DNA of 64,000 bases from Mycolicibacterium mageritense (GCF_010727475.1 NZ_AP022567.1:2046001-2110000); one strand, 5' to 3'. Positions 9,014-17,756 are shown, counted from the stretch's first letter. Program-made: numbers and translations. The notes: generated from the sequence alone by a model not told the origin.

Positions 9014-9886
9014 CTAGCGGTACTTCGTCACGTAATCGGTCATGGTGGCCAACTGGTAACGCGACACCTCCGCGGCGTTCTCGTTCTCCGCGAACACACT
9101 CGACACCATCACCGTGTCATCACGATCATAAAACCCCAACCCCGCCAAGCCGGCGAAGAACTCGTCCCAGTCGATGTCCCCATCACCGATCTTGAGATGC
9201 TGATGCACCCGCACCGGATTACCCGGCGGATTGGTGATGTAGCGCAACCCATGCGACGCACGATGATCCATCGTGTCGGCCACATGCACCAACCGCAACC
9301 GCTCCCCCGCCGCGGCCATGATCTCGGCCATGTTCGCCCCCATGTGGAAAGCGTGGCACGCGACAAACACAAAGCCCACATTCGGCGAATTCAACCCCCG
9401 GATGATCCGCACGGCCTCCACACCGTCCTCGACGAAATCGTCGGGATGCGGATCGATACGCACATCGATGCCCTCACGCTCGAAGATCGGCAACAACTCC
9501 TCCATGGACCGGAAGAACGCCCGCTCAGACTCCTCGGCCTGCTCCGGGCGCCCCGAGAACTCGGTGTTGATCACATTGACCCCGAGATCCACCGTAATCT
9601 CGATGACGCGCTTCCAGTAACGCACCGCCGCCTCCCGGGCATCCGGATCCGGACTCGACCACCGCAACACCGGCAACACCGACGCGATCCCCACCCCCGC
9701 CTCGACACACGCCTTACGGAACGCCGCCACCAGAGCATCATCGGCGCGGGGATGGTTGAAGAACGGAATGAAATCCCGATGCGGCGTCAACTGCAACCAC
9801 TCATACCCCAACTCCGCCACCACCCGCGGAAACTCCAACAACGAATGCGAATGATGAAACGGCGTCGGATCCAACGCAATCTTCAT
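9014..9886 (-). CDS. Sugar phosphate isomerase/epimerase (TIM barrel)
   Basis: Cytosolic AP-endonuclease-2/xylose-isomerase-like TIM-barrel protein of 290 aa. It starts MKIALDPTPFHH at ATG 9886 after AGAGAGGGA. Strand ends with likely metal ligands are visible: NTEFSG, RIDPHPDDF and VHVADTMDH. It is the last gene of a four-gene operon (dehydrogenase, isomerase, binding protein, isomerase), and its start overlaps the binding-protein stop (ATGA). By analogy with inositol and keto-sugar pathways it would isomerise or dehydrate the oxidised product of the Gfo/Idh/MocA enzyme; the substrate is not known. Confidence 0.85.
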   Translation of the reverse strand: MKIALDPTPFHHSHSLLEFPRVVAELGYEWLQLTPHRDFIPFFNHPRADDALVAAFRKACVEAGVGIASVLPVLRWSSPDPDAREAAVRYWKRVIEITVDLGVNVINTEFSGRPEQAEESERAFFRSMEELLPIFEREGIDVRIDPHPDDFVEDGVEAVRIIRGLNSPNVGFVFVACHAFHMGANMAEIMAAAGERLRLVHVADTMDHRASHGLRYITNPPGNPVRVHQHLKIGDGDIDWDEFFAGLAGLGFYDRDDTVMVSSVFAENENAAEVSRYQLATMTDYVTKYR

Positions 9887-10866
9887 CGTGTCCCTCTCTT
9901 TGCGTAGTCGGCAACAGCGTCGATGTTGGTCACGTCGATGAATGCGGGCCCGGTGAGCGTGGGCTCGCCGCCACCGATCACGTTGCCGTTGTTGAGGTAG
10001 AGCCAGAGTGCGTCGATGGCGAGATATCCCTGCAGGAACGGTTGTTGGTCGATGGCCCATTGCACCTTGCCGCCCTTGATGGCGTCGACCAATGCGGCAT
10101 TGGTGTCGAACGTGGCGACTTTCGCGGTGCTGCCCGCGGTCGCGATGGCATCCGTGGCGGTGATCGCGATCGGCGCGCCCAACGTGACGACGTAGTCGAC
10201 GGACGGATCCTGCCGCAGCTTGGCGGTGATCGTCGATTGCACCGACGGCATGTCGGTTCCGTTGACGTTGAGCGTCTCGATGTGCCCTCCGTAGCCGGAA
10301 GCCACACCCGCACACCGGGATTCGAGAGCGATGTTGCCCTGGTCCTGGATGACGCAGACGACGTTCTTGGCGCCGTCCGCCGCGAGTCGCTTACCTGCCG
10401 CGATCCCGGAGACCTTCTCGTCCTGACCGAAGAAGGCCCTGGCGCCGGCAGCCTTCCAAGCGTCGATGCCGGCGTTCAAGGCAACCACCGGGATGCCGTC
10501 GGCGACCGCTCGCTGTACCGCCCCGGTCAAGGCCTCAGGCCGTGCGAGCGTCACCGCGATCGCGTCGACCTTACTGTCGACCGCGTTCTGCACGAGGTTT
10601 GCTTGATCGGGGCCCTGCAGTTCGGCCGAGTACTTGAGCTCGATGTTGTCCTTGGCGGCCGCGGTTTCGGCGCCCTTGCGCACGAGATCCCAGAACGTGT
10701 CGCCGGGCGGGCCGTGCGTGACCATGGCGACGGTGAACCGCGGGGTGTCGGCTTGTCCCGCGGACATACCGTCGCCGGAGGTGCGGGGTTTGCCGCCGGT
10801 CGACGAGCAAGCGCTCAGCACGATGACGACGGCGGCCAGAGCAGCTGCGAACCTTGGAGCTTTCAT
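9883..10866 (-). CDS. Sugar ABC-type substrate-binding lipoprotein
   Basis: Periplasmic-binding-protein-4 family (ribose/inositol type) lipoprotein, 327 aa. The signal peptide ends in the lipobox LSAC (about residues 17-20) and the mature part has the usual two-lobe pattern (FTVAMVTHGPPGDTFWDLVRKG; VDAIAVTLARPEAL; GQDEKVSGIAAGKRLAADG; FDTNAALVDAIKGGKVQWAIDQQPFLQGY). It should capture a sugar or cyclitol outside the membrane. No ATPase or permease gene for such a system lies anywhere in the window, so it must use a transporter encoded elsewhere or act as a sensor. Confidence 0.88.
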   Translation of the reverse strand: MKAPRFAAALAAVVIVLSACSSTGGKPRTSGDGMSAGQADTPRFTVAMVTHGPPGDTFWDLVRKGAETAAAKDNIELKYSAELQGPDQANLVQNAVDSKVDAIAVTLARPEALTGAVQRAVADGIPVVALNAGIDAWKAAGARAFFGQDEKVSGIAAGKRLAADGAKNVVCVIQDQGNIALESRCAGVASGYGGHIETLNVNGTDMPSVQSTITAKLRQDPSVDYVVTLGAPIAITATDAIATAGSTAKVATFDTNAALVDAIKGGKVQWAIDQQPFLQGYLAIDALWLYLNNGNVIGGGEPTLTGPAFIDVTNIDAVADYAKRGTR

Positions 10867-10870
10867 GATC

Positions 10871-11869
10871 TCAGCCGACGATCGTGGAGTTGGCGGCCTT
10901 GAGGGTTTCGGCGGCGACCTGCAACCCCTCCAGAGGGCCGAACCCGACGTCTTCGTGCTCGATGTTGACCCACATGTCGGGGTCCACCCGCTCCAGCGCC
11001 TGCAGGAACCGCGCCCAGAAGTCAGTGTCGTGGCCGCGCCCGACAGCCACGAAGTCCCATGCCGAGTCTTCAGGCCACTTGTTGACCACGTGCTTGCCGC
11101 CGAGCCCAGTAGGGTTTTGGTCCAACGGAATTCGCGCGAACCGCTCATCGAGGACACCGTAGATCCTGCAGTTGTCGTTGATCCGGGTGTCCTTGGCCGC
11201 CGCGTGGAACACCAGCGGACCGAGCCAGTCGATTGCGGCGATCGGGTCGATGCCCTGCCAGAACAGGTGCGATGGATCCATCTCGGCACCTACGTTGGTG
11301 GCGCCGGTGCGCTCGACGAGACGCTTGAGCGTCGGCGGATTGAACACCAGGTTCTGCGGGTGCATCTCGATGGCGACCTTGACACCGTTCTCCCGGGCGA
11401 GCGCGTCGATCTCGGTCCAGAACGGGACCGCGACTTCATCCCACTGGTAGTCCAGCGAGTCGAGGTAGCCGGAGTCCCATGTGTTGACGTGCCACGCGGG
11501 CCACTGACCACCCGGATGCGCTTGGGGCAGACCGGACATCGTGACCACGCGGTCCACCCCGAGCAGCCCCGCGACCCGGATGGCGTTGCGCAGGTCTTTG
11601 GCGTCCTCGGGTCCGACCTCAGGGTCAGGGTGCAACGGGTTGCCGTTGCAGTTCAGCCCGGCGATCGAGACACCGGTGCCGTCGAACTCGGACAGGTACC
11701 GCTGAGGGGTCACCGCACCGGACAGCAGGTCGGCCACGGGCAGGTGCGGCGCAGGCAGGAAGCCGCCCGCGTTGATCTCGGCCCCGGTCAGCCCGAGCGA
11801 TGCGATGGTCTCCAACGTTTCACGCAGAGGCAGGGCATGCAGGATGGCAGTATAGACACCCAGTTTCAT
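10871..11869 (-). CDS. Sugar phosphate isomerase/epimerase, second copy
   Basis: TIM-barrel isomerase/epimerase of 332 aa, a distinct member from the one at the operon end. Metal-site strands are clear: VAIEMHPQNLVF, GAEMDPSHLFWQG, and VNIEHEDVGFGP near the C-terminus. The start ATG 11869 (MKLGVYTAILHALPL) has AGGAA upstream; the long upstream open frame is antisense noise from the dehydrogenase. It lies 4 bases before the binding-protein gene and 17 after the dehydrogenase stop, so it belongs to the same transcript. Substrate unknown; proteins of this kind often act on 3-keto sugars or inosose. Confidence 0.87.
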   Translation of the reverse strand: MKLGVYTAILHALPLRETLETIASLGLTGAEINAGGFLPAPHLPVADLLSGAVTPQRYLSEFDGTGVSIAGLNCNGNPLHPDPEVGPEDAKDLRNAIRVAGLLGVDRVVTMSGLPQAHPGGQWPAWHVNTWDSGYLDSLDYQWDEVAVPFWTEIDALARENGVKVAIEMHPQNLVFNPPTLKRLVERTGATNVGAEMDPSHLFWQGIDPIAAIDWLGPLVFHAAAKDTRINDNCRIYGVLDERFARIPLDQNPTGLGGKHVVNKWPEDSAWDFVAVGRGHDTDFWARFLQALERVDPDMWVNIEHEDVGFGPLEGLQVAAETLKAANSTIVG

Positions 11870-11886
11870 GGTGAATTCCTTTCTGA

Positions 11887-13077
11887 TCAAACGACTTTGA
11901 CAGTGTTGCCGCCCGAACGGGCAGATTCGGCGACGGCGGAGACGACGCGCAACCCGTGCAGGCCTGCGTCGAAGCCGGGCAGTGGACCAAGGTCGCCGAT
12001 CCCGGCGATCTGGTCCAAGAAGGCGCGAGTCTGGTACGCGAACAGGTCGGCGACTCCGTGCCCGACACCACCGGCGTCCATCGGCAGACCGCCGCGGATA
12101 TACGGGTGGCCGGGTCCGACGATGATCCGTCGCGGCCCGGCCAGTTCGGCACGACTTTCGGCGGTCGAGATGCCGAATTCGCCGGGGCGGTGCAGGTTCC
12201 ACGACGCCGACCCCGCCGAGGCGAACAGTTCGAAGCCCAGCCCGTCGGGCAGGTCGTGCGCGACACGCGAGGCCGAGAAGGTACCGACCGCGCCGTTGGC
12301 GAACGTGGCCGTGAAGGTGGCGACGTCCTCGTTCTCCACCCGAGCCATCTCGTCGGTCACGACGGCCTTGGTGTGCCCGTAGGTGACCCCGATCGGCACA
12401 GGACGTTCCGTGACCAGTGTGGCGAACACAGCACCAGCAACCTCGACGACTGGCCCGCACAGGAATTCGCTCAAGTCGATCAGGTGGCTGCCCACGTCGG
12501 CGAGCGCTCCACTGCCAGGCCCGCCGCGGTACCGCCAGGTGATCGGGGCAGTCGGGTCCAGCGCGTAGTCGCACCAGTAGTGGCCGTTGAAATGCACGAG
12601 CTCGCCCAGAGTTCCCGCGGCAAGCTCGCGGCGGATCTGCTCGACCGCAGGCGAGCGGCGGTAGGTGTAACCGACCGCGGTGACCCGGTCCGACCGTTCG
12701 GCCGCCGCGACCATGGCCTCTGCATCGGCAAGGCTTCCCGCCAAAGGCTTTTCGCACAGCACATGCTTGCCCGCAGCCAGGAGACCTTCGACGATCTCGC
12801 GGTGCAGGTGGTTGGCGACCACCACGCTCACCGCATCGATGTCGGGCGCCTCGGCGATCGCGCGCCAGTCGTACTCGGCCCGGTCATAGCCGAAGCGCTT
12901 CGCGGTGTCGTCGGCCACCGCGATGTTGGTGTCAGCGATCGCCACCAGCCGCACCTCCGGCCGGTCGGTTCCGAACAGCGTTGACGCGGTGCGATACCCG
13001 GCGGCGTGCGCCCGCCCGGCCATACCGCCACCGATCACGGCGACACCGATCGGCTGATAGGTCACAGTCACATTCAC
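11887..13077 (-). CDS. Gfo/Idh/MocA family NAD(P)-dependent oxidoreductase
   Basis: Sugar/cyclitol dehydrogenase of 396 aa. The N-terminal Rossmann fold has GVAVIGGGMAGRAHAAGY (residues about 9-26) and the family EKP motif in CEKPLAGSLADAEAM supplies the catalytic lysine. The C-terminal domain shows DVGSHLIDLSEFLCG. The start is GTG 13077, or a second GTG two codons in at 13071; there is no ATG near. It is the first gene of the operon, divergent from a LacI regulator, with an operator-like palindrome just upstream. It would oxidise the sugar to a keto form for the two isomerases. Confidence 0.88.
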   Translation of the reverse strand: MNVTVTYQPIGVAVIGGGMAGRAHAAGYRTASTLFGTDRPEVRLVAIADTNIAVADDTAKRFGYDRAEYDWRAIAEAPDIDAVSVVVANHLHREIVEGLLAAGKHVLCEKPLAGSLADAEAMVAAAERSDRVTAVGYTYRRSPAVEQIRRELAAGTLGELVHFNGHYWCDYALDPTAPITWRYRGGPGSGALADVGSHLIDLSEFLCGPVVEVAGAVFATLVTERPVPIGVTYGHTKAVVTDEMARVENEDVATFTATFANGAVGTFSASRVAHDLPDGLGFELFASAGSASWNLHRPGEFGISTAESRAELAGPRRIIVGPGHPYIRGGLPMDAGGVGHGVADLFAYQTRAFLDQIAGIGDLGPLPGFDAGLHGLRVVSAVAESARSGGNTVKVV

Positions 13078-13096
13078 ACCCCTTGGCTCGAACTCC

Positions 13097-13123
13097 TTAA
13101 ACCGATCTATTTGACCGGTCTAA
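13097..13123. promoter_or_regulatory. Palindromic operator of the sugar operon
   Basis: Inverted repeat with 11-base arms TTAAACCGATC and GACCGGTCTAA (9 of 11 positions pair) around TATTT. It lies 20 bases upstream of the dehydrogenase start and 55 upstream of the lacI-type gene, in the only divergent promoter region of the cassette. The divergent LacI protein is the obvious binder, although the 5-base spacer is unlike the usual LacI-type operator with a central CG. Confidence 0.6.
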
Positions 13124-13177
13124 GTCAGCTACTATGATCGTCATCACACGGCGCTGTCAAGCCCCGAAAGGAGTCGC

Positions 13178-14173
13178 ATGCCCACCAACCGCGACCGGCC
13201 GACCATGCAGGACGTCGCCGACCGGGTCGGCGTCTCGAAAGCGTTGGTGTCGCTGGTGTTCCGCAACGCACAGGGGCCCAGCGCCGAGACGCGGCAGCGC
13301 GTGCTGGCCGCGGCCGACGAGCTGGGCTATCAGGTCAACCGGGCGGCCGCGCTCATGACGGCGAAGCGCACACACCTCATCGGCGTCGTCGCCAATATCC
13401 GCAGCCCATTTCATACTGAGCTGGTCGAGGACATCGTCGCCGAGGCCGACGCCGCCGGCTACGAAGTCGTGCTCGGGGCGGTCACGCCGACCCACCCGGA
13501 ATCGGCCGTCCTGGAAACGCTGCTCAGTTTCCGGTGTGAGGCGTTGATCCTGCTCGGGCCCGAACTCGGCGAGACCAAGCTCGCTGATCTGGCCGAGCGA
13601 GTGCCCGTTGTGGTGGTGGGCCGGCGTACCTCATGCCCCGCGGTGGACGTGGTCCGCACCGCCGACGCCCGCGGCATCGGCAAGGTGGTGGATCATCTGG
13701 TGACACTAGGGCACCGCCGCATCAGTCACCTGGGCGGCGGGTCGGGCACCATCCCCGCCGACCGCAAAGCCGGGTACCTGCGGGCCATGAAACGGCACGG
13801 GCTAACCGACGAGAGCGACGTCATCGACGGGGATCTCACCGAGAACTCCGGTATTGCAGCGGCGCGCCTGCTGCTGGAGCGCGCGCGACGACCCACAGCA
13901 GTCGTCGCGGCCAACGACCAGAGCGCCATCGGACTACTCGACCAGTTGCTGCGCGCCGGAATTCAGGTGCCCCGCGACATCTCGGTCGCCGGCTACGACG
14001 ACAGCGTGCTGGCCCGGCTGGCCCACATCGACATGACAACCGTCAGCCAGGAACCCAGACAGCAGGCTGAAAGCGCCGTCAAAGCTGTTGTGGGACGGCT
14101 CGACAACGGCCGCACCGAGCGGCTCGACGTGGTGCTCGAACCACGGCTGGTGCTGCGCCGCACCACCGGATAA
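13178..14173 (+). CDS. LacI-family transcriptional regulator of the sugar cassette
   Basis: Repressor of 331 aa. The N-terminal LacI helix-turn-helix is textbook (TMQDVADRVGVSKALVSLVF, about residues 9-28, then the hinge helix region QRVLAAADELGYQVNRAA). The periplasmic-binding-like effector domain follows (LIGVVANIRSPFHTELVEDI ... VPRDISVAGYDDS). The RBS GAAAGGAG precedes ATG 13178. It is divergent from the dehydrogenase/isomerase operon and most likely represses it until the sugar or a metabolite binds. Confidence 0.92.
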   Translation: MPTNRDRPTMQDVADRVGVSKALVSLVFRNAQGPSAETRQRVLAAADELGYQVNRAAALMTAKRTHLIGVVANIRSPFHTELVEDIVAEADAAGYEVVLGAVTPTHPESAVLETLLSFRCEALILLGPELGETKLADLAERVPVVVVGRRTSCPAVDVVRTADARGIGKVVDHLVTLGHRRISHLGGGSGTIPADRKAGYLRAMKRHGLTDESDVIDGDLTENSGIAAARLLLERARRPTAVVAANDQSAIGLLDQLLRAGIQVPRDISVAGYDDSVLARLAHIDMTTVSQEPRQQAESAVKAVVGRLDNGRTERLDVVLEPRLVLRRTTG

Positions 14174-14194
14174 CGCGAGACACAAAGAGACAGA

Positions 14195-14228
14195 AAGGTG
14201 CCCCCCTTCCGTGGAAGAGGGGCACCTT
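14195..14228. terminator. Hairpin terminator between convergent genes
   Basis: AAGGTGCCCC (14195-14204) pairs with GGGGCACCTT (14219-14228), with a mostly paired CCTTCC/GGAAGA inner part. It lies between the convergent lacI-type gene and the L,D-transpeptidase gene, and the stem is strong enough to act in either direction. Confidence 0.75.
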
Positions 14229-14246
14229 GCCGACGAGTAGAACGGC

Positions 14247-15278
14247 TTAGAACATCTGCCAGTCCGACGCGCCGTCCGGCGCGTTGTAGAGACCGACGGA
14301 GTTCTTGATCACCACGGGATCGCCGCTGCCGAAGTTGTCGTAGAACCACTGGGCGTTGGCGGGACTGAGGTTGATACAGCCGTGGCTGACGTTCCGTTTG
14401 CCTTGATCACCCACCGACCACGGCGCGCTGTGGACGAAGATGCCGCTGTTGTCGATCCGGACGGCGTCCTGAACCTTGAGCTTGTAGCCCTCGGGCGACG
14501 TGTTGGGCACGCCGTAGGTCGCCGAATCCATGATGATGTCCGGGAACTTCTCCAGCACGTAGTACGTGCCGTTCTTGGTCTCGTGCTTGCCGTCGGGCTT
14601 ACCCATCGACACCGGGAAGGTCTTCTCCAGCTTCCCGTTACGCATGATCTCCATCTGGTGGGTCTTGTCATCGACCGTGGCCACCAGGTAGTCGCCCACC
14701 CGGAAGCTGGACTTAGTGCCCGCGGCGTCGATGTTCACCACGGTGTTGGACGGCCAGAAGTCCTGCGGGCGCCAGCGCACCTGGGTGTCGGTGACCCAGT
14801 AGAACCGGCCCGGAACCGGCGGGTTGGACGAAATGTGGATCGCGTCCTCGGCCATTTTGCGGTTGGCGATGGGCCGCTGGAACTCGATGTAGATGGGCTT
14901 GGCGACGCCGACCATCGACCCGTTGACCGGGTTGATGAATTTCGGCGGCAGGAACGGCGGTTCGCCCGTGAACGGGGTCGGGTTCTGCCCCGCCGGGGTG
15001 CCCTCGGGGATGACTGCGGGCGCGCCATAGTTGACGACGGGCGCCGGCGTGGCAGGATCCGCGGCGGGCGGAGCGAGTGGGTCAGCCACCGGCGGCAGGG
15101 CCACCGGATCCTGTGGCATCGGGGGTGCCAGTGGATCGGGGGCGGCCGGGTCGACGGGCACCGGTGGCGGCGGCACGTCAGGGTCCGCGAAGGCGGACGG
15201 GCTGGTCAGCACCATTCCGCCGAGCAATCCGGCCGTCATCAAGACGGTGATCAGCCTGCGTTTTGCCGGTTTCGGCAT
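14247..15278 (-). CDS. ldtE: L,D-transpeptidase (LdtE / Rv0192 type)
   Basis: Exported peptidoglycan cross-linking enzyme of 343 aa that makes 3-3 cross-links or attaches protein to peptidoglycan. The signal sequence ends near residue 31 (SPSAFA). A Pro/Asp/Ala-rich linker (about 32-85) precedes an Ig-like domain (FINPVNGSMVGVAKPIYIEF) and the YkuD catalytic domain with the active site HGC at 299-301 (SHGCINLS, Cys301) and the upstream IFVHSAPWS. GGAGG lies 6 bases before ATG 15278. Position next to the Rv0191-like MFS gene matches Rv0192; M. smegmatis calls this protein LdtE, and the M. tuberculosis paralogue numbering differs. Confidence 0.92.
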   Translation of the reverse strand: MPKPAKRRLITVLMTAGLLGGMVLTSPSAFADPDVPPPPVPVDPAAPDPLAPPMPQDPVALPPVADPLAPPAADPATPAPVVNYGAPAVIPEGTPAGQNPTPFTGEPPFLPPKFINPVNGSMVGVAKPIYIEFQRPIANRKMAEDAIHISSNPPVPGRFYWVTDTQVRWRPQDFWPSNTVVNIDAAGTKSSFRVGDYLVATVDDKTHQMEIMRNGKLEKTFPVSMGKPDGKHETKNGTYYVLEKFPDIIMDSATYGVPNTSPEGYKLKVQDAVRIDNSGIFVHSAPWSVGDQGKRNVSHGCINLSPANAQWFYDNFGSGDPVVIKNSVGLYNAPDGASDWQMF

Positions 15279-15420
15279 GCGTTACCTCCAGACAACACAA
15301 CTCGGTCCAGTGTCGCACAGCGCGGAGACCAGCTACTCCCGTGAGAGGCCGCCACACCCCGACTTCGGCCGCGTCCACGGCGCTGAACTGCACTGTTAGT
15401 CGGTGCGCGGGTGTCAAGCG

Positions 15421-16638
15421 TTACTTCTCGCTGGTTGCCCAGGGAACGGCGAACAGCCCCCGACTGGACAACACTCCGCTCAAGGCCGCGACGATCAGTC
15501 CGGCTGCGGCCGCGATCATGGCAGCAATGCCCCAGTTGTCATAGATCCCGCCACCGATGAGTGCGCCTGCCATGATCCCGATCTGAAACGCCGCGACGTA
15601 CAGCCCGGATGCGCCGTCGGGGTCGGCGGGCGACGTGCGCATGGCTGTCGCCTGCAGCATCGGCGGCAACGCGGTCGACGCGGCTCCCCACGCCACCACC
15701 GCGGCCACCCCCACGACCACGGTGACCAACCCGGCTCCCGCGTATGCCAGCACCGCGAGCGTCGTCAATGCCGCCGCCAGCACCACCAGACACCCCGCGA
15801 CCGACGCCTTGGGCCAGTGGTCCAGCGGACGCGCCATCGCCGCCATCGCGGCGAGCCCGGCGATGCCGTATCCGGCAAGCAGCCACGCCAGGTGCGGGCC
15901 GTGCACACCGACCACGTCGCGGATGATCGCCACGATGAACGTGTAGGCCATGAAGTGGCCGGTCACCCCGATGAGTGTCAGCACCGACAGCGTCACCAAC
16001 CGCGAGTTGCTCCGGTGCCGGCGCGGCGGCGCGTCGGGTTCGGACGTCACCGGCATGGCCGGCAACATGAGCCATGCGGCCACCGAAACGGCCGCGGCGG
16101 CCACGGCTACCGCCGTCACCGCCATGCGCCAGCCCCACAGCTCGCTCAGCGCGGCCGTCAGGGGGTTTCCCACCACCAGCGCAAGACCGGTGCCGACGTA
16201 CACCGCGGCGGTCGCGCGCCCGGCGTAGTTGGGCGGGACCAACCGCGCGCCGATCGGCGCGATCACCGACCACATCAACCCGTGCGTCAACGCGCACAGC
16301 ACGCGGCCGCCGGCCAGCACCGCGAAGTTCGGTGCGGCTGCCGAAATGACTTGGGAGACAGTCAAAGACACCAACGTGACGAGCAGGGTCGTGCGGCGCG
16401 GCCACCGCGCGGTGAGCCGCACGAGGGCGACCGTGGTCACGGCGGCCACCAGCGCGTAGCTCGCCATGAGCGTGCCCACCAGCCCCTCGCTGACGTCGAG
16501 GTCGTCGGCGATCACGGCCAGCGCGCCGACCGGGAGCACTTCGGCGGTGACGTAGACGAAGGCCGCCGACGCCAGCACGGTGAGCTGCACCCAGACCCGC
16601 AGGGTCCAGGGACGTGCCTGCAGCGGTTTCACGGTCAT
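15421..16638 (-). CDS. MFS drug-efflux-type transporter, Rv0191-like
   Basis: Twelve-segment major facilitator of 405 aa, AraJ/DHA1 type (RPWTLRVWVQLTVLASAAFVY, EVLPVGALAVIADDL, ALTHGLMWSVIAPIGARLV, TGLALVVGNPL). Homologues such as Rv0191 are described as chloramphenicol-type efflux proteins; the actual substrate here is unknown. The start is ATG 16638; a further upstream extension in the same frame lies antisense to the next gene and lacks family similarity. It is followed on the same strand by ldtE after 142 bases with no obvious gene between. Confidence 0.85.
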   Translation of the reverse strand: MTVKPLQARPWTLRVWVQLTVLASAAFVYVTAEVLPVGALAVIADDLDVSEGLVGTLMASYALVAAVTTVALVRLTARWPRRTTLLVTLVSLTVSQVISAAAPNFAVLAGGRVLCALTHGLMWSVIAPIGARLVPPNYAGRATAAVYVGTGLALVVGNPLTAALSELWGWRMAVTAVAVAAAAVSVAAWLMLPAMPVTSEPDAPPRRHRSNSRLVTLSVLTLIGVTGHFMAYTFIVAIIRDVVGVHGPHLAWLLAGYGIAGLAAMAAMARPLDHWPKASVAGCLVVLAAALTTLAVLAYAGAGLVTVVVGVAAVVAWGAASTALPPMLQATAMRTSPADPDGASGLYVAAFQIGIMAGALIGGGIYDNWGIAAMIAAAAGLIVAALSGVLSSRGLFAVPWATSEK

Positions 16639-16702
16639 GCTGGGATGACACGGTAGTGCGTGGAAGTTGCAGTTCTGGATAACCGAACCGAAAGGATGCG
16701 TG

Positions 16703-17092
16703 ATGGTTGCTGTTCCGGATGGCTTTGAAGACCTGCTCGACCGGCCGCTGTTCGGCCACTTGGCCACGACCCGGCCCGATGGCACGCCGCAGGTCAACCC
16801 GATGTGGTTCGACTGGGACGGCAAGCACCTGCGCTTCACGCACACCACCAAGCGGCAGAAGTACCGCAACGTGACCGCACATCCCGAGGTCGCGATGTCC
16901 ATCCACGACCCGGACAACCCGTATCGCTACCTGGAGGTGCGCGGCGTGGTGGACGAGATCGTGCCCGACCCGACTGCCGCGTTCTTCCTTCACCTCAACG
17001 ACCGCTACAGCGGGTCGCTGAACGAGGTGCCCGCCGACGCGGCCGACCGTGTGATCCTCGTGGTCCGCCCGACGTACTACGGCAAGCACTGA
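16703..17092 (+). CDS. PPOX-class F420- or flavin-dependent protein
   Basis: Split-barrel protein of 129 aa of the pyridoxamine-5'-phosphate-oxidase-like family; such small members in mycobacteria usually bind coenzyme F420 or FMN. Typical segments are FGHLATTRPDGTPQVNPMWFDWDG, THTTKRQKYRNVTAHP and YRYLEVRGVVDEIV. GAAAGGA precedes ATG 16703 by about 8 bases; the frame upstream to 16667 has no better start. It is divergent from the MFS gene and ends one base before the next start, so the two form an operon. Substrate unknown. Confidence 0.85.
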   Translation: MVAVPDGFEDLLDRPLFGHLATTRPDGTPQVNPMWFDWDGKHLRFTHTTKRQKYRNVTAHPEVAMSIHDPDNPYRYLEVRGVVDEIVPDPTAAFFLHLNDRYSGSLNEVPADAADRVILVVRPTYYGKH

Positions 17093-17093
17093 C

Positions 17094-17396
17094 ATGCTCG
17101 TCGCATTCAGTGTCAGCCCGTCCGGTGGCGACGAGACCGGCGGCGTGAGCGAAGCCGTCGCCGCGGCGGTGCGGGTGGTGCGCGAGTCGGGCCTGCCCAA
17201 CGAGACCAACGCGATGTTCACCAACATCGAAGGCGAATGGGACGAGGTGATGGCCGTGGTCAAGAAAGCCGTAGAAGCGGTGGCCGCAGCATCGCCGCGC
17301 GTCAGCCTGGTCCTCAAGGCCGACATCCGCCCCGGCTACACGGGGCAGCTCACCGCGAAGGTGGAACGGATCGAGCGCGAACTCGGCGGCGGTTAG
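17094..17396 (+). CDS. MTH1187/YkoF-like thiamine-binding-type protein
   Basis: Small protein of 100 aa of the MTH1187 (formerly DUF77) family: MLVAFSVSPSGG at the start, then VVRESGLPNETNAMFTNIEGEWDEVMAVVKKAV and RVSLVLKADIRPG. Relatives form oligomers and some bind thiamine or its precursors; the role in mycobacteria is not established. It starts one base after the PPOX gene stop, so it is translationally linked to it, and it is convergent with ricR. Confidence 0.85.
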   Translation: MLVAFSVSPSGGDETGGVSEAVAAAVRVVRESGLPNETNAMFTNIEGEWDEVMAVVKKAVEAVAAASPRVSLVLKADIRPGYTGQLTAKVERIERELGGG

Positions 17397-17409
17397 AAAA
17401 GACCGCGCG

Positions 17410-17709
17410 TCAGGATCGCACCAGGCGCGCGATCGCGGCCGACGCCTCGGCCAGTTTGGCGTCGGCCTGCTCGCCGCCCTCGGCGACCGCTTGCGTGACG
17501 CAGTGCCCGAGGTGTTCGTCGAGCAGTCCCAGCGCGACCGATTGCAGCGCACTGTTGACGGCACTGATCTGGGTGAGGACGTCGATGCAGTACTTGTCCT
17601 CGTCGATCATCTTCGCGATGCCACGGACCTGCCCCTCGATCCGGCGCAGCCGCTTGGCGTAGTTCTCCTTCTGCGGTGAGTAGCCGTGCACCGCCGTCTC
17701 GTCAACCAC
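17410..17709 (-). CDS. ricR: Copper-sensing repressor RicR (CsoR family)
   Basis: Four-helix CsoR/RcnR-type repressor of 99 aa. The Cu(I) ligands are present with exact family spacing: Cys41, His66 and Cys70 (KYCIDVLTQ; DEHLGHC). In M. tuberculosis RicR (Rv0190) releases its operators on copper binding and derepresses genes such as mymT, lpqS and its own gene. The start is GTG 17709, as no ATG exists in the short leader. The TACCC-N5-GGGTA box lies 52 bases upstream next to a TATGCT -10 hexamer (minus strand 17756-17751), so autoregulation is likely. It is divergent from ilvD, as in M. tuberculosis. Confidence 0.93.
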   Translation of the reverse strand: MVDETAVHGYSPQKENYAKRLRRIEGQVRGIAKMIDEDKYCIDVLTQISAVNSALQSVALGLLDEHLGHCVTQAVAEGGEQADAKLAEASAAIARLVRS

Positions 17710-17750
17710 TTCCCACCATCCGCATCGTCCGTCGCTGCCGTTACCACACC

Positions 17751-17756
17751 AGCATA
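17751..17756 (-). promoter_or_regulatory. Probable -10 box of ricR
   Basis: TATGCT on the minus strand fits the mycobacterial TANNNT -10 consensus. The RicR box begins 5 bases upstream, i.e. in the spacer region, where a bound repressor would block polymerase. No good -35 is visible. The start codon lies about 40 bases downstream. Confidence 0.5.
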
